64,000 nt of DNA from Phyllobacterium myrsinacearum. GTDB lineage: Bacteria > Pseudomonadota > Alphaproteobacteria > Rhizobiales > Rhizobiaceae. Each line of letters starts with the position of its first letter. Position 1 is the stretch's first letter. Location of the stretch: assembly GCF_014138285.1 (NCBI RefSeq), contig NZ_JACGXN010000007.1, positions 186,001 to 250,000 on the forward strand. Direction: 5' to 3'. Under the pieces are notes generated by a model. The model did not search any database. It had not been told where the DNA came from and saw nothing but the letters and a program-made list of their open reading frames with translations. Shown here piece by piece: positions 19,239 through 29,667 of this stretch. Made by a program: the position numbers and the translations under genes.

Positions 19239-20068
19239 TGATCTGGAATCTCACCAAGAATACGGCGTTTTATGCGCTTGTGACCCTGATTGTCGTGCTG
19301 GCGGTCTTTCCATTCTACTACGCGATCATCACCAGTTTCAAAACCGGCAGCAACCTGTTCACCGTCGAGTATTTTCCATCCACGTTCTCTCTGGAAAACT
19401 ACGTATCGGTCATCAACGCCGGCAGTTTCACCCGCAACCTGCTCAATTCGCTCATTGTGTCGACACTGGTGGTTCTGCTGGCACTGCTGATAGCAGTCAC
19501 GGCATCCTTTGCGCTGGCCCGTGTGCGGTTTCGCGGCCGTTCGCTCCTGCTGCTGACCATCCTGTCGGTGTCGATGTTCCCGCAGATCGCCGTCTTGGCG
19601 GGGCTGTTTGAAGTCGTGCGCTTTCTCGGCCTCTACAACACGCTGTGGAGCCTCGTTTTCTCCTATACGATTTTCACATTGCCATTCACAGTCTGGGTGC
19701 TGACAACATTCATGCGTGATCTGCCTATCGAAATAGAGGAAGCGGCGATTGTCGACGGCGCAACACCCTGGGTCATCATAACAAAGGTTTTCCTGCCTTT
19801 GATGTGGCCGGCGATGGTGACGACTGGATTGCTCGCCTTCATTGCGGCATGGAACGAGTTCCTCTTCGCACTCACGTTCACCTCTTCGACGGAGGTACGC
19901 ACGGTGCCGGTCACCATCGCACTTCTGTCGGGAGCCAGCGCACATGAAATCCCGTGGGGCACGATCATGGCCGCATCCGTCATTGTGACGGTGCCGCTCG
20001 TTGTTCTCGTCCTGATTTTCCAACGCAAGATCATTTCCGGTCTAACCGCCGGCGGCGTCAAGGGGTAA
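19238..20068 (+). CDS. thuG: ABC sugar transporter, inner-membrane permease (MalG type)
   Basis: This is the second membrane subunit of the sugar importer, of 276 residues and six predicted helices. The EAA loop reads EEAAIVDGATPWVIITKVFL. It pairs with ThuF and is followed after 5 bp by the ATPase gene thuK, all on one transcript with thuE. Confidence 0.93.
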   Translation: MIWNLTKNTAFYALVTLIVVLAVFPFYYAIITSFKTGSNLFTVEYFPSTFSLENYVSVINAGSFTRNLLNSLIVSTLVVLLALLIAVTASFALARVRFRGRSLLLLTILSVSMFPQIAVLAGLFEVVRFLGLYNTLWSLVFSYTIFTLPFTVWVLTTFMRDLPIEIEEAAIVDGATPWVIITKVFLPLMWPAMVTTGLLAFIAAWNEFLFALTFTSSTEVRTVPVTIALLSGASAHEIPWGTIMAASVIVTVPLVVLVLIFQRKIISGLTAGGVKG

Positions 20069-20073
20069 CTTAA

Positions 20074-21084
20074 ATGACAGCTATTCATCTCAATAACATT
20101 CGCAAGTCCTTCGGTACGTTCGACGTGATCAAGGGGGTCGATCTTGAAATCAGTCCCAGCGAGTTCATGGTTTTCGTCGGACCTTCCGGTTGCGGGAAGT
20201 CGACGTTGCTGCGCCTGATTGCCGGTCTTGAAGATATCACCGCCGGTACGCTTGCCTTTGATGACAAGGTGGTCAACAGCCTGACCCCGTCGCAGCGCGG
20301 TATTGCCATGGTGTTTCAGTCCTATGCGCTCTATCCGCATATGACAGTGTTCGACAATATGGCCTTCGGTCTGAAGCTCGCCAAAGGCGGCACCGACGAG
20401 ATCAGGCGGCGCGTGAATGAGGCGGCGGAAATGCTGCAGATCACCGCCTATCTTGATCGCCTGCCGAAACAGCTTTCCGGCGGTCAGCGCCAGCGCGTGG
20501 CCATCGGACGGGCCATTGTACGTGACCCCAAAGTCTTCCTCTTCGATGAACCGCTTTCCAATCTCGATGCGGCTCTGCGCGTGCAAACGCGGCTTGAGAT
20601 CGCCAAACTGCATGCCAAAATGCACGAGACCACAATGATCTACGTCACTCATGATCAGGTTGAGGCCATGACGCTTGCCGACCGGATCTGCGTGCTGCGC
20701 GATGGTATCGTCGAGCAGGTTGGCACGCCGCTCGAGCTGTATGAAAAGCCGCAATCGGTTTTCGTCGCGGGTTTCATCGGGTCACCCAAAATGAACTTTC
20801 TCACTGAGAAGCACGCGGATACCTACCGAGCCCACACACTCGGCGTTCGCCCGGAGCATCTGGAGATCCGGCCGAAGGACGGCGCATGGAACGGCAAGCT
20901 GATCCTGTCCGAAAACCTCGGCTCCGAAACCTATCTCTATATTGATATTGGCGCGAAGGACCCGCTTGTCGTCAGACAGGACGGAACTGCAAGCCAGCAG
21001 CCCGGCGAACTGCTCTACATTTCGCCGATCAACGACAATGTCCACCGCTTTGATCAGTCAGGCAGGCCGGCAGCGTCAAACTGA
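20074..21084 (+). CDS. thuK: ABC sugar transporter, ATP-binding protein (MsmK/UgpC type)
   Basis: This cytoplasmic ATPase powers the ThuEFG importer. The 336-residue protein shows Walker [10 protein letters not shown], signature [14 protein letters not shown], Walker B VFLFDEP and the switch His in YVTHDQ. A C-terminal regulatory OB/TOBE domain follows (about 235-336), shorter than in many MalK proteins. Confidence 0.94.
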   Translation: MTAIHLNNIRKSFGTFDVIKGVDLEISPSEFMVFVGPSGCGKSTLLRLIAGLEDITAGTLAFDDKVVNSLTPSQRGIAMVFQSYALYPHMTVFDNMAFGLKLAKGGTDEIRRRVNEAAEMLQITAYLDRLPKQLSGGQRQRVAIGRAIVRDPKVFLFDEPLSNLDAALRVQTRLEIAKLHAKMHETTMIYVTHDQVEAMTLADRICVLRDGIVEQVGTPLELYEKPQSVFVAGFIGSPKMNFLTEKHADTYRAHTLGVRPEHLEIRPKDGAWNGKLILSENLGSETYLYIDIGAKDPLVVRQDGTASQQPGELLYISPINDNVHRFDQSGRPAASN

Positions 21085-21139
21085 AGACCGAACACACGCA
21101 TCCTCCCAACACGCATATGCAATGAATAGGAAGACACAA

Positions 21140-21922
21140 ATGACCATCCGCACGCTCGTCTGGGGCGAAAATGTTCATGAGAAGATGAACAAGACCGTCG
21201 CTGAAATCTACCCTGAAGGCATGCACAACCAGATTGCCAAGCTTTTGAAGTCCGACAGCAACATCTCGGTCAAGACAACCACGCTGCAGGAACCCGAACA
21301 CGGCCTGACGGACAAGGTGCTTGAGGAAACCGATGTTCTCATCTGGTGGGGTCATCGCGCACACGGGGATGTCTCCGATGAGGTGGTCGAACGCGTGGCC
21401 AAGCGCGTCTGGGAAGGCATGGGCATCATCGTCCTGCACTCCGGACATTTTTCCAAGATCTTCAAGCGCCTCATGGGTTCGCCCTGTGCGCTGCACTGGC
21501 GCGAAGCCGGCGAGCGCGAGCGGCTCTGGGTCGTCAATCCGGGCCATCCCATCGCCAAGGGCCTGCCGCGCTATTTCGAGCTTGAAAACGAAGAGATGTA
21601 TGGTGAACCATTCTCCGTGCCGGAACCGCTCGAAACAATCTTCGTATCCTGGTTCCAGGGCGGCGAAGTGTTCCGTTCCGGCCTGACCTACCGCAAGGGC
21701 GCCGGCAACGTATTCTATTTCCGTCCGGGCCACGAAACCTATCCGACTTATCACGACGAGACTGTCGGGCTGGTGCTGCGCAATGCGGTGAACTGGGCTT
21801 ACAATCCCAACCGCTATCCGGAGCTCAACACAGCGCCGAACACACCGGTTGACAAGGCGATCGAGCCCATCACCGCGCGCGGTGGCAGCCTACATGAATC
21901 TGGTGAGGAAGGTTTCCGCTAG
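21140..21922 (+). CDS. thuA: ThuA trehalose utilisation protein (glutamine-amidotransferase-like fold)
   Basis: ThuA-family proteins act with ThuB on trehalose-type disaccharides; in Sinorhizobium and Agrobacterium the pair is linked to formation of 3-keto derivatives. The start at 21140 ([14 protein letters not shown]) has AGGAAG upstream and gives 260 residues. The family segments [13 protein letters not shown] and [19 protein letters not shown] are present. It lies 55 bp after thuK and is co-directional with the transporter, so imported sugar is probably its substrate. Confidence 0.92.
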   Translation: MTIRTLVWGENVHEKMNKTVAEIYPEGMHNQIAKLLKSDSNISVKTTTLQEPEHGLTDKVLEETDVLIWWGHRAHGDVSDEVVERVAKRVWEGMGIIVLHSGHFSKIFKRLMGSPCALHWREAGERERLWVVNPGHPIAKGLPRYFELENEEMYGEPFSVPEPLETIFVSWFQGGEVFRSGLTYRKGAGNVFYFRPGHETYPTYHDETVGLVLRNAVNWAYNPNRYPELNTAPNTPVDKAIEPITARGGSLHESGEEGFR

Positions 21923-22034
21923 ACGTCCGACCTGATCAAGGATGGCCGTTCACGCGGCCGTCCGCAAACAGCTGTCATATCGATGCCGTCACCCGTTGCA
22001 GCGTGCGGCACATTCATTTTGAAGGACTGGACCA

Positions 22035-23084
22035 ATGCGTCTCTTGATCTTGGGTACCGGCAGTATGGCCAATTCCCACGCCCGGAATTTCGCTGAAATA
22101 GAAGGTGTAACGCTGGCTGGCGCGGTAGATGTCGATCCGGGCCGGGCGGAAGCATTTCGCGCTGAATACGGTATTGAACGGGCCTTCACATCGCTCGAAG
22201 ATGCGTTGGCATGGGGCGAGTTTGATTCGGTAGCGAACGTCACGCCCGATAGCATCCACCACGACACAACATTGCAATGCATCGCTGCCGGCAAACACGT
22301 GTTCTGCGAGAAGCCGCTTGCAGCCAATTACGAAGACGCCGCCGAAATGGCGGACAAGGTTGAAGCTGCCAATCTTGTCGGCATGGTGAACCTGACCTAT
22401 CGTAATGTCGCGCAGCTTCAGGCCGCACGCAATCTGGTCACGAGTGGCCAGATTGGCAAGGTCAAGCATGTGGAGGCGTCCTATCTGCAGAGCTGGCTTG
22501 TCTCGAAAATGTGGGGCGACTGGCAGACGGAAAGCCGCTGGCTCTGGCGCTTGTCAAAAAAACATGGGTCCAACGGCACACTCGGCGACGTCGGCGTACA
22601 TATTCTGGATTTCGTTGTTTACGGCACCGACACGGAGATCGACGAGGTTTTCTGCCGTCTCAAAGCCTTTGATAAGGCGGAAGGCAATCGCATCGGCGAA
22701 TATGAACTGGATGCCAATGACAGCTTCACCATGACGGTAAGCTTTACCAATGGCGCGCTTGGCGTCGTGCATTCCAGCCGCTGGGCGACGGGCCATGTCA
22801 ATGAGTTGCGTTTGCGCGTCTATGGTGACAACGGCGCATTTGAGGTGGTGCATCGCCATGATGGTTCAAAGCTGTCAGTATGCCTTGGTGAAGACGTCGA
22901 GACGGCGACGTGGAAAGAGGTTGAAGTAGAACCTGTGGCAACCAACTATCAGCGTTTTGTCGAAGCCGTAAAGCTCGGTACGACGCTCGAGCCTTCTTTC
23001 CGTCACGCGGCTAAGTTGCAAAAGGCGATAGATCTTGCCAATGTGACTGAAAGCGACCGGAAGGAACACCGGTTAACCGCTTGA
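22035..23084 (+). CDS. thuB: ThuB, Gfo/Idh/MocA-family NAD(P)-dependent sugar dehydrogenase
   Basis: This oxidoreductase is thought to oxidise the glucosyl C3 of trehalose-type sugars together with ThuA. The 349-residue protein has an N-terminal Rossmann nucleotide-binding domain (LILGTGSMANSHARNF) and the family motif EKPLA (in VFCEKPLAANYEDA), and a C-terminal substrate domain with GDVGVHILDF. It ends the thu operon; a stem-loop follows. Confidence 0.9.
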   Translation: MRLLILGTGSMANSHARNFAEIEGVTLAGAVDVDPGRAEAFRAEYGIERAFTSLEDALAWGEFDSVANVTPDSIHHDTTLQCIAAGKHVFCEKPLAANYEDAAEMADKVEAANLVGMVNLTYRNVAQLQAARNLVTSGQIGKVKHVEASYLQSWLVSKMWGDWQTESRWLWRLSKKHGSNGTLGDVGVHILDFVVYGTDTEIDEVFCRLKAFDKAEGNRIGEYELDANDSFTMTVSFTNGALGVVHSSRWATGHVNELRLRVYGDNGAFEVVHRHDGSKLSVCLGEDVETATWKEVEVEPVATNYQRFVEAVKLGTTLEPSFRHAAKLQKAIDLANVTESDRKEHRLTA

Positions 23085-23127
23085 TATGAGTTGCAGATTG
23101 CCTTGGGTTGCTCTCAGGCAAATACCG

Positions 23128-23161
23128 CTCTGGAGTTGTGGACTGACCCATGACTCCAGAG
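23128..23161. terminator. Inverted repeat between convergent thuB and moeA
   Basis: CTCTGGAGT (23128-23136) pairs perfectly with ACTCCAGAG (23153-23161) across a 16-nt loop. It lies in the 91-bp gap between two converging operons, where a transcription end is expected. There is no clear T-run on either side, so it is a weak or factor-assisted terminator at best. Confidence 0.5.
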
Positions 23162-23175
23162 GTCCGGTTTCAAAC

Positions 23176-24384
23176 CTATCGCAACATCAGAATGGTGCAG
23201 GGCGATCCGGCCGGCAGGGACGGTGCATGCGGCTCACGGATGATCAGGCCGTTGGCATCGGCGAGAAATTTCAGCATGGAGGAATCCTGTAGTTCGAACG
23301 GCGTTGCCGTCAGCGTGCCATCAGCGCTTGTGACGATTCGGGCACGAACGTAGTCCTGCCTCTGGTCATTGATATTCATCTCTGCACCAAGCACAGCGGC
23401 ACGCAGATCCGGCGCATGCGGCAGGCCCATGAATGCACGAATGAGTGGCGTCAGGAAAATATGCGCGCAGATCAGGCTCGATACGGGATTGCCGGGCAAA
23501 CCGAGGATGCGCATACCCTGAAGATGACCAAACATCAGCGGTTTGCCGGGGCGCAGGGCAATCTTCCAGAAATCCAGTTCCATGCCACGTGCCGCCAGCG
23601 CTGGCTGCACCAGATCATGATCGCCGACAGAAGCACCACCGAGCGTCACCAGAATGTCGGCCTTGGCGGCAATAGCACGATCCAATGCCTGGCTCAGTGC
23701 TTCCAGACTGTCTTCCGCAATACCAAGATCGATGGCGATACCGCCCGCATTGCGGACGATTTCCGCAAGGCCGAAGCTGTTGGATGCAATGATCTGATCC
23801 GGACGATAGGGTTCGCCGGGACTGACGAGTTCATCACCCGTCGCCAGAATGGCCACGCGCGGACGCCGGATGACGGACAGTTGCGGATGGTCGGCGGATG
23901 CAGCAAGAGCGAGCGCGGATGAATCGAGCTGGCGGCCAGCATCGAGCAAGACATCGCCCTTGTTGAAATCAAGGCCAGCCTTGCGGATGTTGCGGCGAAG
24001 GGCGATCGTCTCGACAATTTCAACTTCCGCGCCATGGGCAACAGTGTTTTCCTGAATGACCACACTGTCCGCACCTTCCGGCACCGGCGCGCCGGTGAAA
24101 ATGCGCACGGCTTCGCCCGCATTGACCAACCCCTGGAAGGCATGACCGGCTGCAGATTGACCCACAAGCTTCAGGCGGACAGGCACATTGACGACATCGG
24201 CTGCACGAAGGGCGTAACCATCCATGGCTGAGGCGGCAAACGGCGGCTGCTGGCGTTTGGCGTGCAGATCGGCAGCCAGCACACGGCTACCGGCTTCGCC
24301 AAGCGTTACAGTCTCTGATTCCAGCAGTTGGACATTGGCAAGGATGCGCCGCAGCGCTTCGTCAACCGGAAGAAGGCCTGCCAT
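23176..24384 (-). CDS. moeA: Molybdopterin molybdotransferase MoeA
   Basis: MoeA inserts molybdate into adenylated molybdopterin, the last step of basic molybdenum cofactor synthesis. The 402-residue protein shows ASAMDGYALR near the N-terminus, the molybdopterin-binding segment LGGASVGDHDL and the late LGLPGNPVSS motif. It follows moaC after only 3 bp on the minus strand and is the distal gene of the ppiD-trpDC-moaC-moeA unit. Confidence 0.96.
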   Translation of the reverse strand: MAGLLPVDEALRRILANVQLLESETVTLGEAGSRVLAADLHAKRQQPPFAASAMDGYALRAADVVNVPVRLKLVGQSAAGHAFQGLVNAGEAVRIFTGAPVPEGADSVVIQENTVAHGAEVEIVETIALRRNIRKAGLDFNKGDVLLDAGRQLDSSALALAASADHPQLSVIRRPRVAILATGDELVSPGEPYRPDQIIASNSFGLAEIVRNAGGIAIDLGIAEDSLEALSQALDRAIAAKADILVTLGGASVGDHDLVQPALAARGMELDFWKIALRPGKPLMFGHLQGMRILGLPGNPVSSLICAHIFLTPLIRAFMGLPHAPDLRAAVLGAEMNINDQRQDYVRARIVTSADGTLTATPFELQDSSMLKFLADANGLIIREPHAPSLPAGSPCTILMLR

Positions 24385-24387
24385 GGT

Positions 24388-24888
24388 TCAATTCCCGTCT
24401 GATGTTTCTGCGGACCAGTCGCCGGATTTGCCGCCTGATTTCTGCAACAGGCGAATATCCTGAATTATCATGCCCTTGTCGGCAGCTTTTGCCATGTCAT
24501 AGACGGTCAAGCATGCAAGGGAAACGGCGGTAAGTGCTTCCATTTCGACACCCGTTTTACCTGTCAATTTGACCGTGGCGCGGACCCGCAGGCCCGGCAG
24601 CGAGGAATCCGCATCGATATCGACGGTGATCTTGCTCAAAAGCAGGGGGTGGCAGAGCGGAATGAGATCGTGGGTTTTCTTGGCAGCCATGATCCCGGCA
24701 ATGCGCGCGGTGCCGATGACATCGCCCTTTTTGGCATTGCCCGAAAGGATCAGGTCGAGCGTCTCCGCACGCATGCGTATTGAACCCTCGGCTACAGCAA
24801 TCCGTTCGGTCTCGGTCTTGTTGCCGACATCCACCATATGCGCGGCGCCGGTGCTGTCGAGATGGGTCAGCTTGGGCGCGGTTGTCAT
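24388..24888 (-). CDS. moaC: Cyclic pyranopterin monophosphate synthase MoaC
   Basis: MoaC works with MoaA in the first committed step of molybdenum cofactor synthesis. The start at 24888 ([12 protein letters not shown]) overlaps the trpC stop by 4 bp (ATGA) and gives 166 residues; the longer frame to 25017 lies inside trpC and is rejected. The family motifs [16 protein letters not shown] and KTGVEMEAL (catalytic Lys region) are present. Confidence 0.96.
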   Translation of the reverse strand: MTTAPKLTHLDSTGAAHMVDVGNKTETERIAVAEGSIRMRAETLDLILSGNAKKGDVIGTARIAGIMAAKKTHDLIPLCHPLLLSKITVDIDADSSLPGLRVRATVKLTGKTGVEMEALTAVSLACLTVYDMAKAADKGMIIQDIRLLQKSGGKSGDWSAETSDGN

Positions 24889-25703
24889 GCGGCGCTTGTC
24901 TGCTGGTCCGATGGGCCGTGCAGAAGCGTGTGTGCCGCGGCCGCGACATCGCTCTGGCGCATCAGGCTTTCGCCAACGAGGAATGTTCCAATATTTGATT
25001 TGGCAAGACGCTGGCAATCCGCATGGGTGAATACGCCGCTTTCGCTGACGAGCAGCTTGTCCACGGGCACCATCTTGGCCAACCGTTCGGAAACGGCGAG
25101 GTCCACGTTGAATGTCCGCAGGTCGCGGTTGTTGATGCCGAGAAGAGGTGAGGCGAGCTTCAGGGCCCGCTCCATTTCAGCTTCGTCGTGTACCTCGACC
25201 AGGACATCCATATCAAGTGCCATGGCTGTGTCTTCAAGCCCCTTGGCCAAGGCATCGTCGACGCCGGCCATGATGATCAGGATGCAATCGGCGCCCCAGC
25301 TGCGGGCTTCAAACACCTGATAGGTATCGAAGAGAAAATCCTTGCGCAGCGCAGGCAGGCTGACGGCAGCGCGGGCTGCTGTCAGAAACTCCGGTGCACC
25401 CTGAAACGACGGTGCATCGGTCAGCACGGAAAGACAGGCCGCGCCGCCCTGTTCATAGGCTTTCGCCAACGCGGGTGGATCGAAATCAGGGCGAATCAAA
25501 CCTTTTGACGGACTGGCCTTCTTGATCTCCGCGATCAGGCCGAATTCATTCGCAGTGCGTTTCCGGCGCAAAGCGTCAAGGAAGCCGCGCGGCGCATCCT
25601 GATCCCTGATCCGGGCCTTGAGTTCGTCAACGGTCAGACGCGCCTTGGCCGCGGCAATCTCTTCACGCTTGTAGGCTTCGATCTTGCGAAGAATATCAAC
25701 CAT
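24885..25703 (-). CDS. trpC: Indole-3-glycerol phosphate synthase
   Basis: TrpC closes the indole ring in tryptophan synthesis. The 272-residue TIM barrel contains the family segments [28 protein letters not shown] and VSESGVF. It starts 3 bp after trpD and overlaps moaC by 4 bp. In Sinorhizobium, trpDC is physically apart from trpE and is influenced in trans by the trpE attenuator RNA; whether that holds here cannot be read from this sequence. Confidence 0.96.
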   Translation of the reverse strand: MVDILRKIEAYKREEIAAAKARLTVDELKARIRDQDAPRGFLDALRRKRTANEFGLIAEIKKASPSKGLIRPDFDPPALAKAYEQGGAACLSVLTDAPSFQGAPEFLTAARAAVSLPALRKDFLFDTYQVFEARSWGADCILIIMAGVDDALAKGLEDTAMALDMDVLVEVHDEAEMERALKLASPLLGINNRDLRTFNVDLAVSERLAKMVPVDKLLVSESGVFTHADCQRLAKSNIGTFLVGESLMRQSDVAAAAHTLLHGPSDQQTSAA

Positions 25704-25705
25704 GC

Positions 25706-26725
25706 TCAGATCGCCTCGCTGTTGGATATATGGATGAGCTTCTTTAGCACATTCCGGGCTGCGCCGCTGTCGATTGAATGGGCGGCCATGCCGATGCCTG
25801 TTTTCAGGTCGTCCGCAACGCCTGCCACCACCAATCCGGCGCCCGCGTTGAACAGGGTGATATCGCGATAGGCACCATGCGCGCCGTCGAGAACCGACAG
25901 CAGCGAGACCGCATTCTCGTCGGCCGTTCCACCTTTGAGATCCTGCGGATCAACGAGCCGCAGTCCAAATGCTTCCGGTTGGATCTCGAAGGTTCGGATA
26001 GCGCCGTTCTCGAGCGCCGCAACTTTGGTGACGCCCGCCGTGGTGATTTCGTCGAGCCCGTCGCCGTGCACGACCCATACGGATTCAGAACCAAGGTTTT
26101 TGAGTACCTGCGCGATGGGTTCAACCCATTCCGGCGCGTAGACGCCGACCAGCTGGCGGGTAACGCCGGCCGGATTGGTCAAAGGGCCGAGAAGGTTGAA
26201 AATCGTCCGCGTGCCCAACTCAACGCGGGCGGGCCCCACATGTTTCATCGCCGGATGATGGGACGGCGCGAACATGAAGCCAATGCCGGCCTCCCTGATA
26301 CAGGTGGAGATCAGGTCCGGGCCAATCTCGATGTTGATGCCGAGTGCCGCAAGCGTGTCGGCCGCACCCGAGCGCGACGACAGGGCGCGATTGCCGTGTT
26401 TGGCAACCGGCACACCGGCTCCGGCGGCGACAAAGGCCGCGCATGTTGAAACGTTATATGAACCCGACTGGTCGCCGCCGGTGCCAACAATATCAATCGC
26501 GCCGGGCACGGCTTTGACGGTCAGCATCTTCGAGCGCATCGCAGAGACAGCGCCGGCAATTTCGTCGACCTGTTCGCCGCGCACGCGCAGCGCCATCAGC
26601 AGAGCACCGATTTGTGCCGGGGTTGCCTGTCCCGACATCATGATGTCGAAAGCCTCGACGGCTTCCTCGCGGGAAAGTACCTTTCCCGCGGCCGCAATGC
26701 CGATGAAACGTTTCAGTTCAGCCAT
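25706..26725 (-). CDS. trpD: Anthranilate phosphoribosyltransferase
   Basis: TrpD transfers phosphoribose from PRPP to anthranilate. The 339-residue protein has the PRPP-binding loop [14 protein letters not shown] and the following [15 protein letters not shown] segment. It is the stand-alone enzyme, not fused to TrpG. It lies 18 bp downstream of ppiD and is followed closely by trpC. Confidence 0.97.
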   Translation of the reverse strand: MAELKRFIGIAAAGKVLSREEAVEAFDIMMSGQATPAQIGALLMALRVRGEQVDEIAGAVSAMRSKMLTVKAVPGAIDIVGTGGDQSGSYNVSTCAAFVAAGAGVPVAKHGNRALSSRSGAADTLAALGINIEIGPDLISTCIREAGIGFMFAPSHHPAMKHVGPARVELGTRTIFNLLGPLTNPAGVTRQLVGVYAPEWVEPIAQVLKNLGSESVWVVHGDGLDEITTAGVTKVAALENGAIRTFEIQPEAFGLRLVDPQDLKGGTADENAVSLLSVLDGAHGAYRDITLFNAGAGLVVAGVADDLKTGIGMAAHSIDSGAARNVLKKLIHISNSEAI

Positions 26726-26743
26726 TCCTAGGTCTCACAGCAA

Positions 26744-28636
26744 TCACTGGCGGGCAAGCGCCTGATCAATAACGGTTTTGTTGATAGATACGGGGTAGAC
26801 CGTCTGCAACTGCATGACCAATTGGTCCAGCAGATCATCTGACAGACGCGAGGTGAACGAATCTTTCTCGGCCTTGCTGAGTGAGTCCGGTCCCACATTC
26901 AACGGCTCGATCGATTCCGTGACCTTGAAGATCAGCTTTGATTGATCGGCCGCCGATTCGGTGACGCCAACCAGGCCGTTCGGGCCGTCAAACACCGACG
27001 CCACGCCGCCTTCACCCAGGTCGGTATCCTTCGACTGTCGGGTGATGCCGCGTTTGGTTTCCTTGGTGAACTTGAATTCCGCGGCAATATCGTCGAGCGA
27101 CGTTCCTGAGGCAACACGTTTGCGAACTTCCTCGGCTTTTTCGTTGAGGCGCTTTTCAAGTTCGGCAGTCCGCCAGTTTTCCGTCACGCGAGCCTTAACT
27201 TCGTCAAGAGTGCGATCACGTGCAGGCGTGATGCCCGCTACGTCATACCAGAGGAAGCTGTTCGACCCGACGTTCAGCGGTTCGTTGTCAAAACCCTGAT
27301 CGGCAAGGAAAGCAGCGGCCAGAAGGTTCTCACCGAATGGAATGTTGGGAATTTCCTTCTCGTCCGGCCCGCGTCCGGACTGATCGACAGCATCAATAGT
27401 GACCATCTTGAGGTTCTGCTTGGCAGCAGCATCCGCCATGCTCGTGCCATCGGCGCGGGCATTTTCATAGGCATCATGCACTGACATGACCGATGAAGCG
27501 GCAAGGGTGAGGGCAATCGTCTCGCGAATGTCCTTCTCGACTTCAGCGAGCGGCTTGACCACCTCAGGCGCAGCGGCAGTTACCCGGACAATCACCGGAC
27601 CGAAGGCGCCGGTAATTACGTCACTCACATTTCCGGCCTGCAGTTTGAAAATCGCATCGGAAATTGTCTGGTCGGGCAGGGCATTGCGCTGGAAAGTGCC
27701 AAGGCGCACGTCGTTCATGCTCTTGCCTTCGGCCTTGACCTCATCCTCGAACGGGGTGCCTGCGGCAAGCCTGTCATGGGCCGCCTTGGCCGCATCGGCG
27801 TTGGCAAAGGTCAACTGTTCGATGGTGCGGGTTTCAGGTGAGGTGTAACGGGCTATGTTCTTGTCGTATTCGGCCTTGATCTCTTCCGGCGATACGGAAG
27901 CCTCGTCGGCAATATCCTTGGGTTCGAGCTTTACATAGGTGATCTTACGGTACTGCGGCGCACCATAGGCTTCCTTGTTCGCGTCGAAATAGGTTTTCAG
28001 ATCCGCATCGCTGGGCGCCGGGATATCCGTGATGAATGATTTCGGCATCGACACGTAATCGATCGTGCGCGATTCACCCTTGTAGGTCGCAACCGCTTTC
28101 AGCAATGTGTTCGGCACGGTGATACCGTCAGCCACGGCTTCAACAATCTGCTGGCGGCGCGCAATCTTGCTGCGGCTGTCGAGGTAACCCTGGGGCGTCA
28201 TGCCTGCATTGCGCAGCACGAGGTCAAACTGTCCGGGGTTGAAACGGCCGTCCGGCCCCTGAAAAGCCGGGTCTTCGGCAGCAAGCTGGGCAAGGCGGTC
28301 CTTGGACAGACCAAGCGACATCTTGCGTGCCTCTTCGTCGAGCACGACGCCGGCTACAAGTTGCGACTGAACTTGATTGCTCACACCGATGGCATCCGCC
28401 TGTTCCCGCGTGAAGCGCTGTCCAAAACGCTGCTGCAACGATGCCAGCTGGCGATCATAGGCGAGGCGATACTCGACCGGTGATACTTTCGAGCTGCCGG
28501 CACTGATAGCCGAACCGTTGCCGACGGCACTGAGAATTGTATTGGACACGCCCCAGCCAACAAAACTGACGCCAAGAAGAGCAAGAAGCAGCTTGGCTAC
28601 CCAGGTCTGGGCCACGTCGCGCAAGGAATCGAGCAT
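26744..28636 (-). CDS. PpiD/SurA-type periplasmic peptidyl-prolyl cis-trans isomerase
   Basis: This inner-membrane-anchored folding factor of 630 residues has a single N-terminal helix (about 14-35) after a short cytoplasmic tail. A SurA_N-like chaperone domain covers about 45-200, a parvulin-type PPIC domain about 240-380 and a C-terminal chaperone region the rest. PpiD-type proteins help newly secreted outer-membrane proteins. In this clade the gene heads the trpD operon; its own promoter lies in the 154-bp gap shared with tpiA, which is divergent. Confidence 0.9.
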   Translation of the reverse strand: MLDSLRDVAQTWVAKLLLALLGVSFVGWGVSNTILSAVGNGSAISAGSSKVSPVEYRLAYDRQLASLQQRFGQRFTREQADAIGVSNQVQSQLVAGVVLDEEARKMSLGLSKDRLAQLAAEDPAFQGPDGRFNPGQFDLVLRNAGMTPQGYLDSRSKIARRQQIVEAVADGITVPNTLLKAVATYKGESRTIDYVSMPKSFITDIPAPSDADLKTYFDANKEAYGAPQYRKITYVKLEPKDIADEASVSPEEIKAEYDKNIARYTSPETRTIEQLTFANADAAKAAHDRLAAGTPFEDEVKAEGKSMNDVRLGTFQRNALPDQTISDAIFKLQAGNVSDVITGAFGPVIVRVTAAAPEVVKPLAEVEKDIRETIALTLAASSVMSVHDAYENARADGTSMADAAAKQNLKMVTIDAVDQSGRGPDEKEIPNIPFGENLLAAAFLADQGFDNEPLNVGSNSFLWYDVAGITPARDRTLDEVKARVTENWRTAELEKRLNEKAEEVRKRVASGTSLDDIAAEFKFTKETKRGITRQSKDTDLGEGGVASVFDGPNGLVGVTESAADQSKLIFKVTESIEPLNVGPDSLSKAEKDSFTSRLSDDLLDQLVMQLQTVYPVSINKTVIDQALARQ

Positions 28637-28790
28637 AGAAAGTCACCGTAACAGTATGAGGCTCAAATTGAATTGCTTAGGGGAATAGCGTCATGAAGGG
28701 CTTGTGTCGATTGCTTTATCAAGTGAATTTGCTAGTCAGACAATCAAAAGACCGAGAAATCATCAAATCTATCGTGTTGAGGAACGCCGA

Positions 28791-29555
28791 ATGACCCCTG
28801 ATGTCCGTCCACTCGTCGCTGGTAACTGGAAAATGAACGGGACGGGAGAGTCTCTGGATGAACTGCGGATCATCGTCAACCGGCCGAATTCGGCGATTGG
28901 CGAGACGATCGACGCGCTGATCTGCGTACCAGCGACACTTGTCTTCCGCGCTGCCCAGTCCGTGGAAGGCGAGGCGCTCCACATTGGCGGCGAGGATTGC
29001 CATGCGAAAAAGTCCGGCGCGCACACGGGCGACGTCTCTGCTGACATGCTCAGGGATGCCGGTGCATCGCACGTTATTGTCGGGCATTCGGAACGCCGCA
29101 CGGATCACGGCGAGACGGATGCGATCGTGCATGACAAGGCAATCGCCGCGTGGAACGCAGGACTGGTCGCCATCATCTGCATTGGCGAGACCGAAGCGCA
29201 ACGCAAGGCCGGTGCCACACTTGATATCATTGCGACACAGCTCGCCGGTTCTATTCCCGATAGCGCAACGGCAGCCAACTGCGTTGTTGCCTATGAGCCG
29301 GTGTGGGCGATCGGCACCGGCCTGACGCCCACTGCCGGCGACGTTCGGGAGGTGCACGCATCGATCCGCGCCGCTCTGGTCAAGCGTTTTGGTGCGGAGG
29401 GCGCGAAACTGCGCATTCTCTATGGTGGCTCCGTAAAGCCGTCCAATGCCGTTGAGCTTCTCGGTATCGAGAACGTCGATGGCGCACTTGTTGGCGGCGC
29501 GAGCTTGAAAGCGACGGACTTCCTGGCCATCTGTGAAGCATATCATTCGCTCTGA
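28791..29555 (+). CDS. tpiA: Triosephosphate isomerase
   Basis: This enzyme interconverts dihydroxyacetone phosphate and glyceraldehyde 3-phosphate. The ATG at 28791 ([17 protein letters not shown]) with GAGGAA upstream is preferred to a longer frame from 28704. The protein has 254 residues. The active site is complete: Lys in NWKMNG, His in GHSERR and Glu in [11 protein letters not shown], with the phosphate loop YGGSVKP. Confidence 0.97.
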   Translation: MTPDVRPLVAGNWKMNGTGESLDELRIIVNRPNSAIGETIDALICVPATLVFRAAQSVEGEALHIGGEDCHAKKSGAHTGDVSADMLRDAGASHVIVGHSERRTDHGETDAIVHDKAIAAWNAGLVAIICIGETEAQRKAGATLDIIATQLAGSIPDSATAANCVVAYEPVWAIGTGLTPTAGDVREVHASIRAALVKRFGAEGAKLRILYGGSVKPSNAVELLGIENVDGALVGGASLKATDFLAICEAYHSL

Positions 29556-29667
29556 ACCACACCAGAAGCCCCGAACTGCCGAGAAAACTGTCAACTGACG
29601 GGCTTGGTTTATTGCAAGATACGGTGTAAAGAGCCGCGTCCGACACCTAGAAAGCAGAAAATACCCC

